Of a DNA stretch of 64,000 nucleotides, positions 1 to 13,284 are shown piece by piece. The position numbers were made by a program, and so were the translations under genes. The stretch's first letter is position 1. Every line of letters begins with the position of its first letter. Source of the DNA: Glycine soja (Eukaryota > Streptophyta > Magnoliopsida > Fabales > Fabaceae); the NCBI RefSeq assembly GCF_004193775.1, contig NC_041018.1:41148677-41212676 (forward strand), read 5' to 3'. The notes beneath the pieces were generated by a model, which saw nothing but the letters and a program-made list of their open reading frames with translations, searched no databases and had not been told where the DNA came from.

Positions 1-955
1 TATGTTTGGTAAGCTTCTGGAAAAATTTATGTTTTTTTTACTAGTTTATATATGTTATTATTGTATTAACTTAATTGTGGTGTTAATAAAACCTGTGAAT
101 GAATTATTATTTTTAAAACAACAATGAACAAATAAAAGAAATGTCTTTTTTGTTCTGAGCAAAGTAATGATCGAGTTAAATATTACATGAAATCAACATA
201 GAAAAACTTAATTTACTCAATATTAGAAATTAAAAAATCAAAGTCAATTTTAAATCATCTTAGGTATGAACTTTTTTGTTTAACTTTTTTCTTCTTTAAC
301 AAAATAGATGAGATGAAGTTGTTTATATAAATAGTTATTGTTTAGTAACATTTATATCATAAATAACATATTTTTAAAAAAATTATAATACTCATAAAAT
401 TAAATAAACATTCATTTTAGTAATCTTAACATTAAAGTGAATTTTTATATAAAATATTTAAATTTATGTGAAATTGTAAGATTTATAAAATTAATTAACA
501 CTAATAATCATTTAAGCAACTATACATTATAGATATTCTAGATAACAATTGTGAAAACAACAATCTTAATTACTATTACTATTTATATTAAATTCATATA
601 TTATTCTATGCACATGTATCTGTAAAGTATCTTTTTTTAATTTTCGTTATTTTAATTTCAATCAATAACAATATATTCTTGGTTATATATATTTTTATTA
701 TCTAAAAGCTCATTTTAATGTACTATTATACAATTGTCAATGATCCCAAAGTCGATGAAAGTTGTGTTAATCATTTCTTTAGTCTGTTAAGCCCTTCATA
801 ATTAACCTAAAAATTATTGAAACTTTAAACATATACTCCATAAATCAATCACAAATGAGTTATGGGCAAAATAAGAGTGTCATTGATGTTGCATTCACAA
901 AAAAAAAAAAAAAAAAGTGTCATTGAAACTGTTTCACGTGATCTTTTTAAGTCTA
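1..955. other. AT-rich intergenic DNA, no gene seen
   Basis: No reading frame with recognisable protein similarity was found on either strand. The stretch is strongly AT-rich, with a pure A run near 898-916. Nothing here looks like a promoter of a gene inside the window. Confidence 0.7.
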
Positions 956-1203
956 CTCCCTATCGGTTCCATTATAATTGTTGTATGATTGAAATAAATT
1001 ATCCAAAAATAATTATTGTTTTAGTTTTTTAATATAATGTTAATTATTTTTTATTTATATTTCTTATAATATTAATGATAGACAATAAAATTATAGTGAT
1101 ATAAATTTAATTTTATAAAATCATTATTTTGTTTCATATATTTATTATTTTTTTATCTATGAAAAATAATCTGTAGGGGACAATTATTTTAGAATGGACA
1201 GAG
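956..1203. mobile_element. Stowaway-like MITE (Tc1/mariner type)
   Basis: The left end reads CTCCCTATCGGTTCC and is preceded by TA. The right end, read inward on the minus strand, is CTCTGTCCATTCTAAAATAA and is followed outside by TA. Both ends continue into an ATAATTGT block, so the 248-bp element has imperfect terminal inverted repeats. A CTCCCT-type end, TA target duplication and length of about 250 bp are the family hallmarks of Stowaway. The interior is AT-rich and has no coding capacity. Confidence 0.75.
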
Positions 1204-1849
1204 TATTATCGATCTACTACTCTGTTTTAAAAAAAATTACAGAATTAATCAACAAATATACCATAATCGTCTTTTTAATTTTAAAAAAAATGTTATTTTT
1301 CTTTGTTACCTTACCCTCCACGTCCATATTAATATTTGCTTTGCCCACCCCATTAATGCTTTCTTTTCTGTTCTGGCATTCGTATGCGCTCTTGACTTTA
1401 ATGAAGGTGGGCTCCCATTCACTAGTTTCGGCCAATCCCACACGGCCAAACCTTTTTCATTTTTTCTTCTTTTTTTGATAAGCCACACTTTTTCAAAATT
1501 GAACCTTTTCTTTTAGAAAAATTCCATCAATTTGAAGTTTAAATCTAAACAAAGGTTAACATAGTTTAAGGTTTTGCTGTTTATTAGCGAGCGGTTATTT
1601 ATAATTAATATTTTACATTAAATTTTTACTCTTTTTATTTGTTCTCTTGTTAAAAAATATTAAAACATTTTAAAATTTAATTAAAATACATTTGATCATG
1701 TAAAAAATAAAAAAATATAATCTTATTATATATTATAGTATAATTAAATTTTTTTAACTTTTATAAGAGTTACTTCAAAATTACATTTAAAGTAATTTTA
1801 TTTATTTATTGGCAATGTAAAAATATTTACACTAATGGTAAATGTGGTC

Positions 1850-2225
1850 GCCATAATAATAGATGACAATAACAATATTAGCAATGATAATGGTGATGAT
1901 GAAAATAATGATAACAAGGTGAGAGAAGATTGATAAATGTGACAATAACATTAGTAGTAGAGATAATAATAATAATAATCATAACTATATAAATGACAAT
2001 GATGATTGTGATAATGCATATAAAAATAAAAGTGATCACAATTATGTTGATGAAATGAAGGTAGTGATAATTAGATGAATAGTGATAAGGAAAATGATTT
2101 TTGGTGATGATAATCGTGATAATTGTGATAAATAATAAGAGAGAAATAATAATAATTATGAGAATAAATAATGATAACAAATGAATAATAATAAAAGTGG
2201 GACAAAGATAATAATAACCATACCA
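1850..2225. repeat. low-complexity GATAAT/AATAAT block
   Basis: Degenerate runs of (R)ATAAT, GATGAT and GATAAC trinucleotide-like units continue for nearly 400 bases. A 126-codon frame on the minus strand here translates to I, T, H and Y runs, which is what such a repeat encodes in any frame. It is therefore not called as a gene. Confidence 0.75.
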
Positions 2226-5200
2226 TGATATATTAGTTATCATATGGTTGGAACACACGTTTAGACCACATTGAACAAAGATTTTCAGAATTCCGATTCA
2301 TAGATGTGAAATGTTATGTGAGTGAGGAATTGAGGTCAATGTGAGTTCAATTGAAGGCAATTGCAATATAAACACATTTTTACTATAGTTTTCACAGCTT
2401 GTTGGTCAACGAGTTAAATGGGCTTATAAAATATGTGGTCCACGATTACCCATAATTGTTGTAGAATGTAAATAAACATTATTAAAAAATTGAAATAACT
2501 TAACATTTTTTAAAAAATTGTTAAAATATAAAATTGACAAATTATTAAAAAAACGTAGGTTAGATAATCAGTTTTTTTTATCATGGTTGGTTTATCAGTT
2601 CGATTGGCAACTCACAAGCTGAACTTACTTACAGGCAAAAACGGATTAACACATATAAACTCACATTTAAATGGACAAGGTATCATTGAATTTAGGCTTA
2701 TATAAAGTGCAAGTTAAATAGTCAACCTTAAATGTAACCTTATACTCAATTCCAATAGTAACAACAATAGCCATTAGCCAAAGAGGAAATAAGGAAAATA
2801 TTTGCACAATACAGAGATAAGAGTGAAAATGGAAAAAAATGTTTATCCTATCTTAACTCTTTCAGTTTTCCTTTTAGAAAAAAATCCTATTAGTGAAAGA
2901 CATAAAATAAACTAATTGGATAGGTTTACCTTATCATGAGTTAATTTAAATAGGATAGAATGCTATCCTATCCTTCTTTATTCCGACTATCAAAGAAGCA
3001 TATGGTTTCTTCCTTCTTCTTCACTATTATAAGACCTTTCTCCATGTGTGTTGAAGTCTGAAACTTTTTTTTTCTTTTATCTCTTTAATATCTACCAGCA
3101 ATCTTACAAATTTATAGAGAGAAAATAGCTATTTAATCCTGAACTTTTCCTTATTTTCTCCCTTTATAATTCATATTTACCACAAAAACTTAACAGTAGG
3201 ACATAAAAATAACTCGAATGAACATGACCATTTTAGCAAACTCTCCTCGTGAGTTCGTCCATTCCTTTTCTTCTTTTATATGCAAAGTTCGTCCATTTCC
3301 TCTTTTACCTTTTCTCTCTAACCCAATTTTAATATTTTTTTTATCACATTTAATTTCTTTTAATGATAATATTACAATACATTATTGTTAATATTTCAGT
3401 ACTTAAAGCATGCCAATTCATAATGGTATGATCAAATTATTAAAATCTTATATACCCAAAATTGTTTAACCCAAAAAGAAAATCAACATTAATAACCCTA
3501 AGGAATTGGTCAAGTGGAGCAATACAAAGTCTCTCATATGATGGGTCCCAGGTTTCAACCCCACTTGTCTCCTTGAAGCAAGATAAATGTAAGTAAACAT
3601 TTCAATAAAATTCCGTATAAGACGTAAACATTTCAACAGCGCAATAGCCATCTGATCAGTTTGCCTTATCTTGTTATCAAGAGAAGATGAAACGCAAGAT
3701 ATGAATTGAACAGGAAATCTATCATTTTTATTTAATATTGTGGCCATCACTATGTATCTAACCTAGCATAACATATCAATAAAACTTACCAAGAGAGGCT
3801 GAGGTGTGAATAACCATTAACCACATCTATCGACCGTTTTCTTGTTTGTTATGCACCTTCCAAATTGAAAGATCTCCATGGATTTCCGAATTGGACATTC
3901 TTTTAGCTGTTAGATTTAACTCACATACATACACTGAACAATCATGTATACAAGATCACATATAATTTGATCAAGTAAAGCAAATGGACTTGTATAATGT
4001 GAAAGGGCTTTTTCTCCTTTCTTATTAGCAACCCAAATGTAAAGGGGTGGCTCTCTTAGGGGCATATCATTGCCATGAGGCTTTAGGATGTCCTCCGGCC
4101 CCCTCAAAATTTCATAAAATTCTGTAATTTTAATGCAATTTTTGCCAGAATAAATGAACAAAAACTTTAACAGTTGATTTTTAGATACAATCAATTAAAA
4201 AAATTTAAACAAATAAAAATAAAAATACGGCTTATAAGAATTACTTTAAAAATATTATAAAAAAAGTTTAAGGTAAATCTTAGAGACTTACTAGGGACAA
4301 GACAAATTTGAGGTCAAAAAATGTTTATAGAGATGCTTAGGACATCTTTTCTGCAAGTTCTTACTAGAGTTAATTTTACTTTTACATTGAAGAGAAATAA
4401 GGTGACATGCCACTTGTAGAATCAATTCTTCTACAAGAATTTAAGAATTGTCTTTAACTAAAAGTAACTTATAAAGACGGAGTGAGAGTCATTAAAAGTG
4501 TTCAATAAAAAACTCAAATTAAATTTTATCATCAAGAGTAAAATACTAAAAGTTCTTAAATGATAGGTGACATTAAGAGTGTGTTAAGAATCCAAAATTA
4601 ATTCTGACATTAGATAGCCTTATAATTATTTACCAACAGAATTCTAGTATTGATATGAGAATCCAAACTCACAATTTACATCCATCCCTACCAGATATAA
4701 ATCATATCCTTATTAATTGAATAATTTAAGTTGTTTGTTTTTCTGTTTAAAGCTCCTTTTTTAACACTAATTTAACCTTTTGTTCTTATAATGTTCAACT
4801 GCCTTGAAAGTATGCAAAGTTAAAACAAAAGGCACTTAAATTTGACCCAACTCATAATAGTATTGAAGTACTAGTTGGCTGCTAGTTATTCCAATCTTGC
4901 TCCTTCCTTTCCCTCCACTCTCCCTTTGTGCATATGCCTATTAAAAATTCCAAGAATTATAGCATACTAAAATTCTTAAATATGACACATAATTGACTCT
5001 TTGTTAAAGCATGGCTATTGGCTAAGCTATCATGCCCTCCTTGTATTTTTTGCATCTTGCTGTTTCAAATGGTGTACAGGTTCCACAAATTGAAGTTTTT
5101 ATTATTTATTTCTAAATCATACTGCACACATGACTTTGGTCTTTCTTTTTGCATTGCACAACAATCACATTTTTGTGTATGCCATTGCAATTTGCCAATT

Positions 5201-5773
5201 TGGAACGGCTAATTAATTTGTATGCGATGCGTGGAATCGATTGCTCAAATCGCACTCTGACTAACATGAATTCTTTTATTCTATTTTCAAGGTTACAGAG
5301 ATTGTGGTTGAGGTGTAGAATCTGGAAAATGCCAGGGTTGGAACTTGTCGTCTATAACTCTCTTTTTCGGAAGTTATTACTTGTTTCAGTTACTAAACGT
5401 GCTGATGAACGAATGAATGAAGTGTTGTGTCTATCAAAATTCTCTTCCTTATCCAACATAAAATAAGTTGGACTGCAACAGTGTGCTTAATTAGTTTTTG
5501 TTTTCAGGTGAATTAGTGATTATAGTACAAAATATATCAAATTCTCTTCCTTATTTATAATGGACTGATCTTAGAAATATATGAAACCAATGCAAGAAGT
5601 AGATTAACTATTTATTATTTTGTTAGCTTGGTTTATTTGGATCATTTGTATGGTTAAGATTTTTTATGTAGAGAGGATAAAAGGAGCTACTGGAGAGGAT
5701 CTGAATTGCCTGAAGATTTCCAATAATAAATTAACCTTTTCTCTCTGCTACTAGTTTACACTTCAATCATCTT

Positions 5774-5808
5774 ATGATTAAATCATGTGATTAAATCATG
5801 TGATTAAA
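5774..5808. repeat. short tandem repeat, 13-bp unit
   Basis: The unit GATTAAATCATGT occurs about two and a half times head to tail, and GTGATTA occurs again just beyond at 5814-5820. Confidence 0.8.
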
Positions 5809-7749
5809 TACAAGTGATTAATATGTTGAAATTAAAGTTTAATCATTTTAATATCTTCTAAATTTGATGTTTGACATTGTCATATTTTATTTATCTTTAT
5901 CCAATTTCAGATTAATGTAGATCCCTTTCCTCTAGAGGATTAAGAGAGAGAGAAAAAATCGTATAATTAAGAGAATTAGAACTTATATTTTAGCAGTATA
6001 AAACAATGAGACCAAAATGAACTTATAAGTTGAATACCCAAGTTGACCCGTTAGACTAATCCCGTTTTACCACTTCATGTCTAAATACGATTACACACAA
6101 CTACCAATTCATAGAGGAATATTGCTTCTTGCACCCCAAAAATAGCTTCCTGCATCTCTTTTTTTTTGCCTTTCCTATTAAACAAAAATGGTGCAGGAAG
6201 CAATAGCCTTGACTGAGTTAATATCCACTACATATCCCAAGATCACACCCTCACCTATAAATATAAGGCTCCACCCATCTTACTAGATCTAATGCTTCAT
6301 TTATACCATAATTACTCAATCAAAATCTCTTCCTATTTTCAACATCAAATTCCTTATAAGTACTGTCACTATAACCACTTTTTATTTTTATTTTTTTTCT
6401 CTTTCGACCCACCCCATTCACCATCGAACTATCAATCCGCCAAAGCGACGTCCAATCTCAATGCGGTAATATTTCATATTACAAGGAAATATTAATTTAA
6501 TACGCATTTAGATTAATTAAAAAGTACTTTAATAATCATATCTAATTATATATTCCCTTGTAATTAGCAAAACTCTCCTATTTTTTAGTCTCAAATATGA
6601 TGAAATTTCTATGTAAAGTCTTATTCAATGAAATTATCTTTTATTTAATAAGGACAAAGATCTTTTTATCTTGTGATGTTAAGTTTCAACAAAGGATAAC
6701 TTAAAAAAATATATTCTTTAATTAAAAATAACACAATTTAATAAAATTAATTAAATTTTCTTAATAAGTGAGAAGCATGTGTTTTTTTTTTCAATGGAGA
6801 CAGAGAATATGATTGTACTCTGAGCTAAAAACGTAATTTCAAAATTAAATATTAATTCCTTCCCAGTTCCTATTAACTCGTGATTCTTTGATTGGAGGGA
6901 GATGAAGTGGCTTGTTGTTGTCTTTATTGGGACAACCTAGTCGATTGGAAGAAGCTGCAACAACCGATGAGTGGGACCACAATTTGTGGACTGTTATTAG
7001 CCATTAAAGACAACCAACGATCACGATTGAGAAGTGAGTGGGAGGGGGAATAGTAAGTGAAAAATGAAGAAAAGAAAAACACGTACGGTAGAGTAATTAT
7101 GAAATGAAATAAGTTTAGACTTTAGTGTTTTAAGTATAATTAAACCTTAGACTGAAAATTAACTTCATAATAGTCAGTTTAAAGGTAAACTTGTAAGAAC
7201 ATCTCAAAGTTTCATCAGAAAAAAACACTAATTTTTACAAAAACAAAATGTTATTCAAACCTAATAATTTCATTTGAGTAAATTTCCACTTTAATGATTT
7301 AATATTTTGTCCACCCAATTGCATATTATGTAGATTGGCCCACAATTTATTAGAAAATTTTTATTTTTCTATTATTATTTTTACATTTTTTAAGAATAAA
7401 AAAGTTAAAATTAACAAAATATGATAAGTAATGTGATAAAAAAATATATAAAATAAAATTATAAAAATACCATACGAATAATAGAACTCAATTTCTTGTC
7501 CAAACTCTACTTAAATACATATTTTACAGCCCAAATTATTTTAAAGCAAATTGGAGCTTTTGCAAACAAGCACTTACTTTGTCGGCAAAAGAAATAATGA
7601 TAGTTAGCAAAATTTAAGACCTAATATTTGGGCCGTGTGATTCCAGTTTGGTAGTGGCTTCTTGTATGCGCGTTTCTTTATGTACCTACCATTCTAATGT
7701 TTCCATCATGTAGCTATGAACATTGAGAAGATGAATTTTAAAGTAGCAT

Positions 7750-7752
<3 letters not shown>

Positions 7753-7775
<23 letters not shown>
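7753..7775. repeat. (TA)n microsatellite
   Basis: About eleven TA units followed by a T run. Confidence 0.9.
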
Positions 7776-7783
<8 letters not shown>

Positions 7784-8955
7784 TTTTGTAGGATTTGGAC
7801 AATGATTTGAACAGTTTAAGAAAACCAATAGCTTTATTCTCTGAACTGCGTACTTCAATTTGAATATAGATTTAACGAGTGCAGGCTTCTCTCTGACTTC
7901 ATTTTTCTCATTCTTTAACCAATAGCTCTTTTATTCTTTAACCATTCTAGAAAAACTCACCAATATTTGGAATGGATTTAACGAGTGCAAGAACTGGAAC
8001 TGCAAAGAATTTTAAAAACAAAATAGCGTCGTAAGATGATTTTTTTTTATTTTAAAAAAGAAGAGTTGTTTGGCTTTTCTTAGTGACCGCTTATGCGTCC
8101 ATTTATCCGATGTTAATTGGTATATGTTTTATTTGATGCAACAATTTTTTTTATAATTAGTGTCTGTCAAAGTCGATGTCATTATGTGTTTTTGTTGTCT
8201 GAAGTTAGTTAAAGAGGTCTCTTAATCAAACAAATATAAAAAATAAAAACAAAAAGTGAAAGAAATAGATCGGTTTACCTGAAAAGTCTTCTCTATCCTT
8301 TTTGCACAATCCGAAATAATCAATCAAATCATTGGTAGAAAGCAGAAAACAACAAATTCATATAATTTTAAGGGATAATCATAGAACGATTACTTGTCTA
8401 ATAGAAAGTTAATATCATTATTTATTATTTATAATAACAAGAATAGTAATGGTGAAGGTTATAACAATGATAATGACAGTGTTGATGAAGGATTAATTAC
8501 AATGTGAAGCATTGATTATTTTTAGTTGTTTTCCTTTTGATGATAATGTGTAAATTGTAATATGCTACTACTAATTAAGCTTGTTCTCTATATTTAATTT
8601 TTATTTGCTCCGTGCCATCACCAAATTAATCAATAACTGCGATCGAGTAGGAAAATGTTTTTTTTTTTTCTTTTCCTTTTCAAAAGACGTTTGTTGATAC
8701 AAAATAAAAATAAAAAAAAGGGAGTCACAAGGCTAATGATTACTATTCTCCTTATTTATCCATTCCAATGGGGTCACCACATATTGCCACCCATGCATGC
8801 AAGAGGAAACATAATTGTATAGACAGCCACCTTATATAGTGTCGTTATCTCATCTCATCCTCGGCATTAAATAGCTCGCACCGACGTTCAAGGAAAAAGG
8901 AAACATCCCATCTACAACTATATCCATCTTGTTGTTGCATTTGTAGCTTTGTACA

Positions 8956-9114
8956 ATGGGAATTCAAAAAACATTGCAGAGAGACAAACTACGATGTCTC
9001 GCGCTAGCTGTCTCCTTATTCTTTTATATATCTTCGATAAGCTTTTCAAAATATAATAATATACAGATTTACAAATTGATATTGGGTGTTTCTTTAATCG
9101 TTTTCAGGACTTGA
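8956..9114 (+). CDS. possible small membrane peptide, 52 aa, unproven
   Basis: An ATG-started frame of 52 codons begins MGIQKTLQRDKLRCLALAVS and continues as a hydrophobic stretch (roughly residues 14-32), then a second one near residues 41-50, so it could be a secreted or membrane peptide. I recognise no family. What draws attention is the upstream DNA: a TTATATA box near 8831, a DRE core ACCGAC at 8880-8885, a CATGCATG element near 8793 and a short CT/A-rich leader, a promoter-like arrangement absent from the rest of this gene-poor 16 kb. The frame may also be only a first exon or chance. Confidence is low. Confidence 0.2.
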   Translation: MGIQKTLQRDKLRCLALAVSLFFYISSISFSKYNNIQIYKLILGVSLIVFRT

Positions 9115-9485
9115 AAGAGACATAGAAACGGAAATTAATTGTCTTCAGGGGTAAGAAAAATACTTTTATTTGGGTGAATTCAAGTCAAACACCAATATCT
9201 AGAAATATTGAGATTTGTTTAAGTTTATACTTCTCTCACAAGATTTTTTTCACCAATTTTATGTTAGTTGAGAAAAATAATTAATTTAATTAATTACATT
9301 AAATTTATTAATTATGTATACTATTATTAAAAAATTATCATTTTTATCATTCTATTTACCTAATTATTTCTTGATTATTAGTGCATAAAAAGAGAATAAT
9401 TAAGTAAATATATGTGTCTTTGGGTTGTCATGCTTTGAAGACAGGAATCAAGTGGGTCTTATATGTAAAGCTTTTGGATGTTGCC

Positions 9486-9653
9486 AAAAGCTATTGAAAT
9501 AGCCTTTGATAAGAGTTGGAAGAATCTATGTTTGGAATGTGATTCTCAATTAGGGGTCTTAACTCCTAAGTTTGTGGAGATAGTCTCATGACAAATTCAG
9601 AACAAGTGAAAAAATGCAGTTTGGCTCATCAAATCAATGAACTTTGTGGTGAG
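9486..9653 (+). pseudogene. LINE RNase H-like domain relic, 5' part
   Basis: In one frame the sequence reads AIEIAFDKSWKNLCLECDSQ and goes on to KSMNFVVS. This matches the plant non-LTR retroelement RNase H pattern (W-x-N-L-W-L-E-x-D-S, then R-x-M-N-F-x-V-S-H-I-Y). Two positions that are normally tryptophan in the SWQ...NKWKN stretch are now TGA, and the Q-rich part is otherwise in frame, so the copy is dead. It is interrupted at 9654 by another element and resumes at 10704. Confidence 0.75.
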
Positions 9654-10695
9654 TAGGCTTGGGCAAAAAAGTTTAATATTCTAATTATTGATACATGGAT
9701 CTTAAGTGAACATCTGAATCTAAACCAATAAAAAACAATATCTAGTCGAATCTTTGTTCCTTCAAAATTACTTCCTCAACTCTCTCTATCCGATTCTTCA
9801 ATAATCATGTGTTTCTTATACAGTAGTATTCATCTTCGGGATCATTGATCATTCATTTGCTTAGAAAGTGTTTCTACAACAATCGATTTGATTTACCATT
9901 GATAACTTTCCAATTATTCTCCAATTACTACCACTAATTATTGGTATCTCTCTTATTTATTTTCTTCATTTTTGGTTTTAGTGAAAGATGTTTATTTATA
10001 GATAAAACGTGCTATGAGATTTTGGGTTTTGAGTTATCTGCTTTTTCCAACACTTTTGCTCTGATTTGGTTATAATTTGAACAATTTCTACTAACAAACT
10101 TGTATAGATGAGCAATTTGGAAGGGATATTGATGCTTTCTGTTCAAATATGTGTTTTTTTTTCTGATGAAATTTTTTTGCTCTGAATTTTGCATTGCCAG
10201 ACCTAGGTTTGTGGAACTTCAATTTTTTTTACTAGTTGTGTGTTTTGAGTGCTTTGTTGTAGGAATAAGTGGTAGAAATTGCATAAAATGTGTTTCTTTT
10301 GATTTGTTGTTTCAGTTTTTGATCTCAATGGAATTGGAATGGGGTCTTGGTTCAATATATGCAATGGTGTAGGGCAAGAGTTGGGATTTATGAATATTCG
10401 TTGTGAATTTTTAAATCTATATTTATATTTTTTTTTAAAATTCACATAATATTTAAGTGGATGCAGATTGAATATGATCAAGTTTGTATACACTTAAATG
10501 GATTAGATTTTGAATTCAAATTATTTAAAAAAAATATAAATATAGATTTAAGATCTAATTTATTTAAGTATATATGGATTGAAAATTCAAATTATTTAAA
10601 AAAATATAAATATAGATTTAAGATCTAATTTATTTAAGTATATATGGATTGAATATGAATTAGATTCTTAAAATTCCGATCCATGTCCACCCTTA
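9654..10695. mobile_element. hAT-like non-autonomous DNA transposon, 1042 bp
   Basis: The left terminus is TAGGCTTGGGCAAAAAAG. The right terminus read inward on the minus strand is TAAGGGTGGACATGGATC, an imperfect inverted repeat. The flanking 8-mers are GTGGTGAG (9646-9653) and GTGGCGAG (10696-10703), i.e. an 8-bp target duplication with one mismatch, the length typical of hAT elements. Removing the element plus one copy of the duplication rejoins the LINE frame without a gap. The interior shows no transposase; frames at 10012-10493 have no recognisable similarity. The interior includes a 70-bp tandem repeat. Confidence 0.75.
10511..10649. repeat. tandem repeat, two copies of about 70 bp
   Basis: The units at 10511-10579 and 10580-10649 are almost identical, differing by a small indel in the A run and near the GAATTC/GAAAATTC start. 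A third unit begins with TGAATATGAATTAG and then diverges. The repeat sits in the right subterminal part of the hAT-like element, and such subterminal repeats are often transposase-binding regions in that superfamily. Confidence 0.85.
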
Positions 10696-10703
10696 GTGGC
10701 GAG

Positions 10704-10830
10704 TCACATTTATATTGAAGAAAACTCATGTGCAAATAGACTTGTCTTACATGCCACCACTATACAAGATTTTTGTTGGTGGGATTTCACCCGCTCCTTT
10801 CTCACTTCTTTTTTTAACATGATATAAATA
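10704..10830 (+). pseudogene. LINE RNase H-like domain relic, 3' part
   Basis: The frame continues HIYIEENSCANRLVLHATT and then QDFCWWDFTRSFL, matching the end of plant LINE RNase H domains (H-I-Y-R-E-x-N-x-C-A-D-x-L-A, then W-W-D-x-x-P-x-F). It is in phase with the part ending at 9653 once the intervening element is ignored. The sequence decays into AT-rich DNA after about 10830. Confidence 0.75.
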
Positions 10831-13284
10831 TTCTCCCTTATTTTAGATTTAGGTAGAGTTATGCTTTGTCCCCTTGTGGGCTTGGTTTAACACCACCCCC
10901 ACCATGATACTTCTGGATCTTTTGCTTTGGTTATTATTAATATAGCTGGTCTTTGCTGCTCTGGTCTTTTGCTTGTTGTGGTGCCAACCTAGTTGAAATT
11001 AAGACAAACACATGTCCTTAGCTTAATGCCCTTTTTGCTTAAAAAAAATCAAGTAAAGGTATATAGAGAAATAAAATTATTAATACATCTAGAAATTAGA
11101 AGATTATCTTATAAAAAAGAACAAACAATTTTTTAAAAATGATCTTATAATTAAAAACTAATGAAGTATTTCTTAATGGATTTTTTTATACACACATACT
11201 TGAAGATTGGATCCAAACTATATGCCTAAGAGATATAATTATTTGTCAATTATTAGAATATTTGGACACTCATTATAATGTGAAAACCCACATTTACTTG
11301 AAACAATTTGAAATAGTTTTCGATTTTTTTTTAATCTTTGAACATGAAAAAAGAGTGTGAATCTATTTTTAAAATTTGGTTTCAAACATATACCATGATA
11401 TCATTATATGGTTAGTTCAAAAGAATTTGGATTCAATTATCTTTAAATAAAAGTCTTGAGTTTAAGTTTTTCAAATAAAAAATGTGATGGAAAAAAATAT
11501 TTCACTAAAAACGACAAATCTATTTAAGAGATAGTGAGGACAATTCTCTCCTAATTTTATCCCCACTAATTTATATATGTTAATATTGTCTTCACAATTA
11601 GAAGATTTTGGATTTCTCCACTAAAACTAATCAATACTTAGGTATTAATAAAAATTAATTATTAATAAAATTGATAGATATTTCAGATGAATGTTAGAAA
11701 AAAAATCATGTACGGTTCTTATCACACTAGCTTGGTGGGTAAGAATTTTTCTAGTTAGAGCCAACACATATTTGGTAGTTGATATATATAGTACTTTTGA
11801 TATGCAAATAGCAAATCGGAAGGAAGAAGGCATTGAATAGCAGTCAATAACAGTTGCCAATGTTATTATCTTGTTTTTTCTAATTAGAAACACCACATAT
11901 ATAAATATTAAAGTAACAATCATAAGATCGTAGCTCAGTTTTGGACGAAAATTTAAAAAAGTCAACATTTAACAATCGTCACTCAACATCAATAATATTT
12001 ATCTGATTTTAGTCTTTCAAAATAAAAATAGAAATTTTACACCCAACAGCATCGGTTTGTTTTTTTTAATTATTAGCAAAAGAAAAATGTTTGCTTCTTC
12101 CTTGGCCGAGACACCTAAAACGAAAATAAAACAAATGCAGATCGATGCCATTTGCACATGTACTCTGTATTTGTAGGCCATCATAATATACTACGTATGC
12201 AAGCATATTGTCTTTGAGAGAAAAAAACAAAGATAAAACTACGAAAAAGAAAAGGTCTAAGTACATAAAAAAAAAAAAGAGTAAAAGAAAAGGCCTAAAT
12301 GATCATTATTATATGTTCTCGTTAGATCAAGATCTAGATCATTATTATATATTAGAATTTGGTGCATGTCCCTTAGCAGACTGATTAATAGAAGGAAAAT
12401 GACATGTAACGATTCACTGATGTTTTTACTTTTTTATACCTTACACTTATTTTTAAAAGAAAATTAAAAAAATCGATTATATATAAGGATAAAGATAACA
12501 AGAAATAATCTTACAAAAGACAAAAAATAATATTTTTCATGCATACACACATTATATTTTACAAACTATCATGCTAGATTTCTCTCGTTAACTTCAATAT
12601 TAGAATGTCATTTGTGGGTTTCCAAGCCCTTGCTTAATACTCCTTAATAAATAGTTTTAAAAAAATTCTAGTGACTAATAAAAAAAAAAACTTTCTTGTG
12701 TAGTTGATAATAGAGATTGGAGCTCGCTTACAACAAAGTTTTTTTTTTATAGAAAAATTATCTACGCTTTTATCATGTGTAGTAAGTAAAAAAAACGAAT
12801 ATATTTTCTACACCTTTAGAGCTTTCAAATCATTATCAAAGATTGCTTAATCTCATATAAATTTATCTTCTGTAGTAAGAATCTTAAATTATTAAGTAAA
12901 AATGTACTATATGTGATGTGATGCTAAAGTTTGTTTTGTTTTTTATTATAACTTTTTTTAAACTATAATGATAATATAACCACCCCAACCACGTTCTTGT
13001 TGCTATTCTCATCTAACTTGATGAATTCTTTTATTTAGGATTTTAATGTGTTTCTTAAGTAATTAAAACATAAAGTAAAAATATATTTTTTAAAATAAAA
13101 AAATTAGATATTTTTATAAGTTAAGAACAGAAATTAAAGAAAAAATTATTTTTCAACTTCAAACTAATAAACCTTATATTTATTTTTGATAATATTATTT
13201 ACGTTATCAAAAGTGGCACATATTTGGTTAAAAAGAAAGTGGCACAGATATGTCCAAATTACAGTAGCTCACTAGCTCATTACC

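Larger units (their letters stand above)
1204..9460. other. intergenic DNA with low-complexity and simple repeats
   Basis: About 8 kb without any protein family that I recognise. It holds AT-rich sequence, a GATAAT-type low-complexity block (1850-2225), short tandem repeats (5774-5808, 7753-7775) and one small unproven ORF (8956-9114), listed separately. The stretch at 3510-3570 contains a box-B-like GGTTTCAACCCC preceded by TGGTCAAGTGG and may be a decayed tRNA-derived sequence, but no cloverleaf could be drawn. Confidence 0.6.

Noticed and set aside
1878..2258. 126-codon frame on the minus strand
   Set aside because: It translates a low-complexity GATAAT block into runs of I, T and H; no family, and all frames of the block look alike.
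3510..3590. possible tRNA gene or SINE with a B-box-like GGTTTCAACCCC
   Set aside because: No acceptor stem or cloverleaf could be formed and no matching tail was seen; mentioned only as a possible decayed sequence.
5018..5466. overlapping 64- and 105-codon plus-strand frames
   Set aside because: No family recognised, no promoter or splice context, and the two frames conflict.
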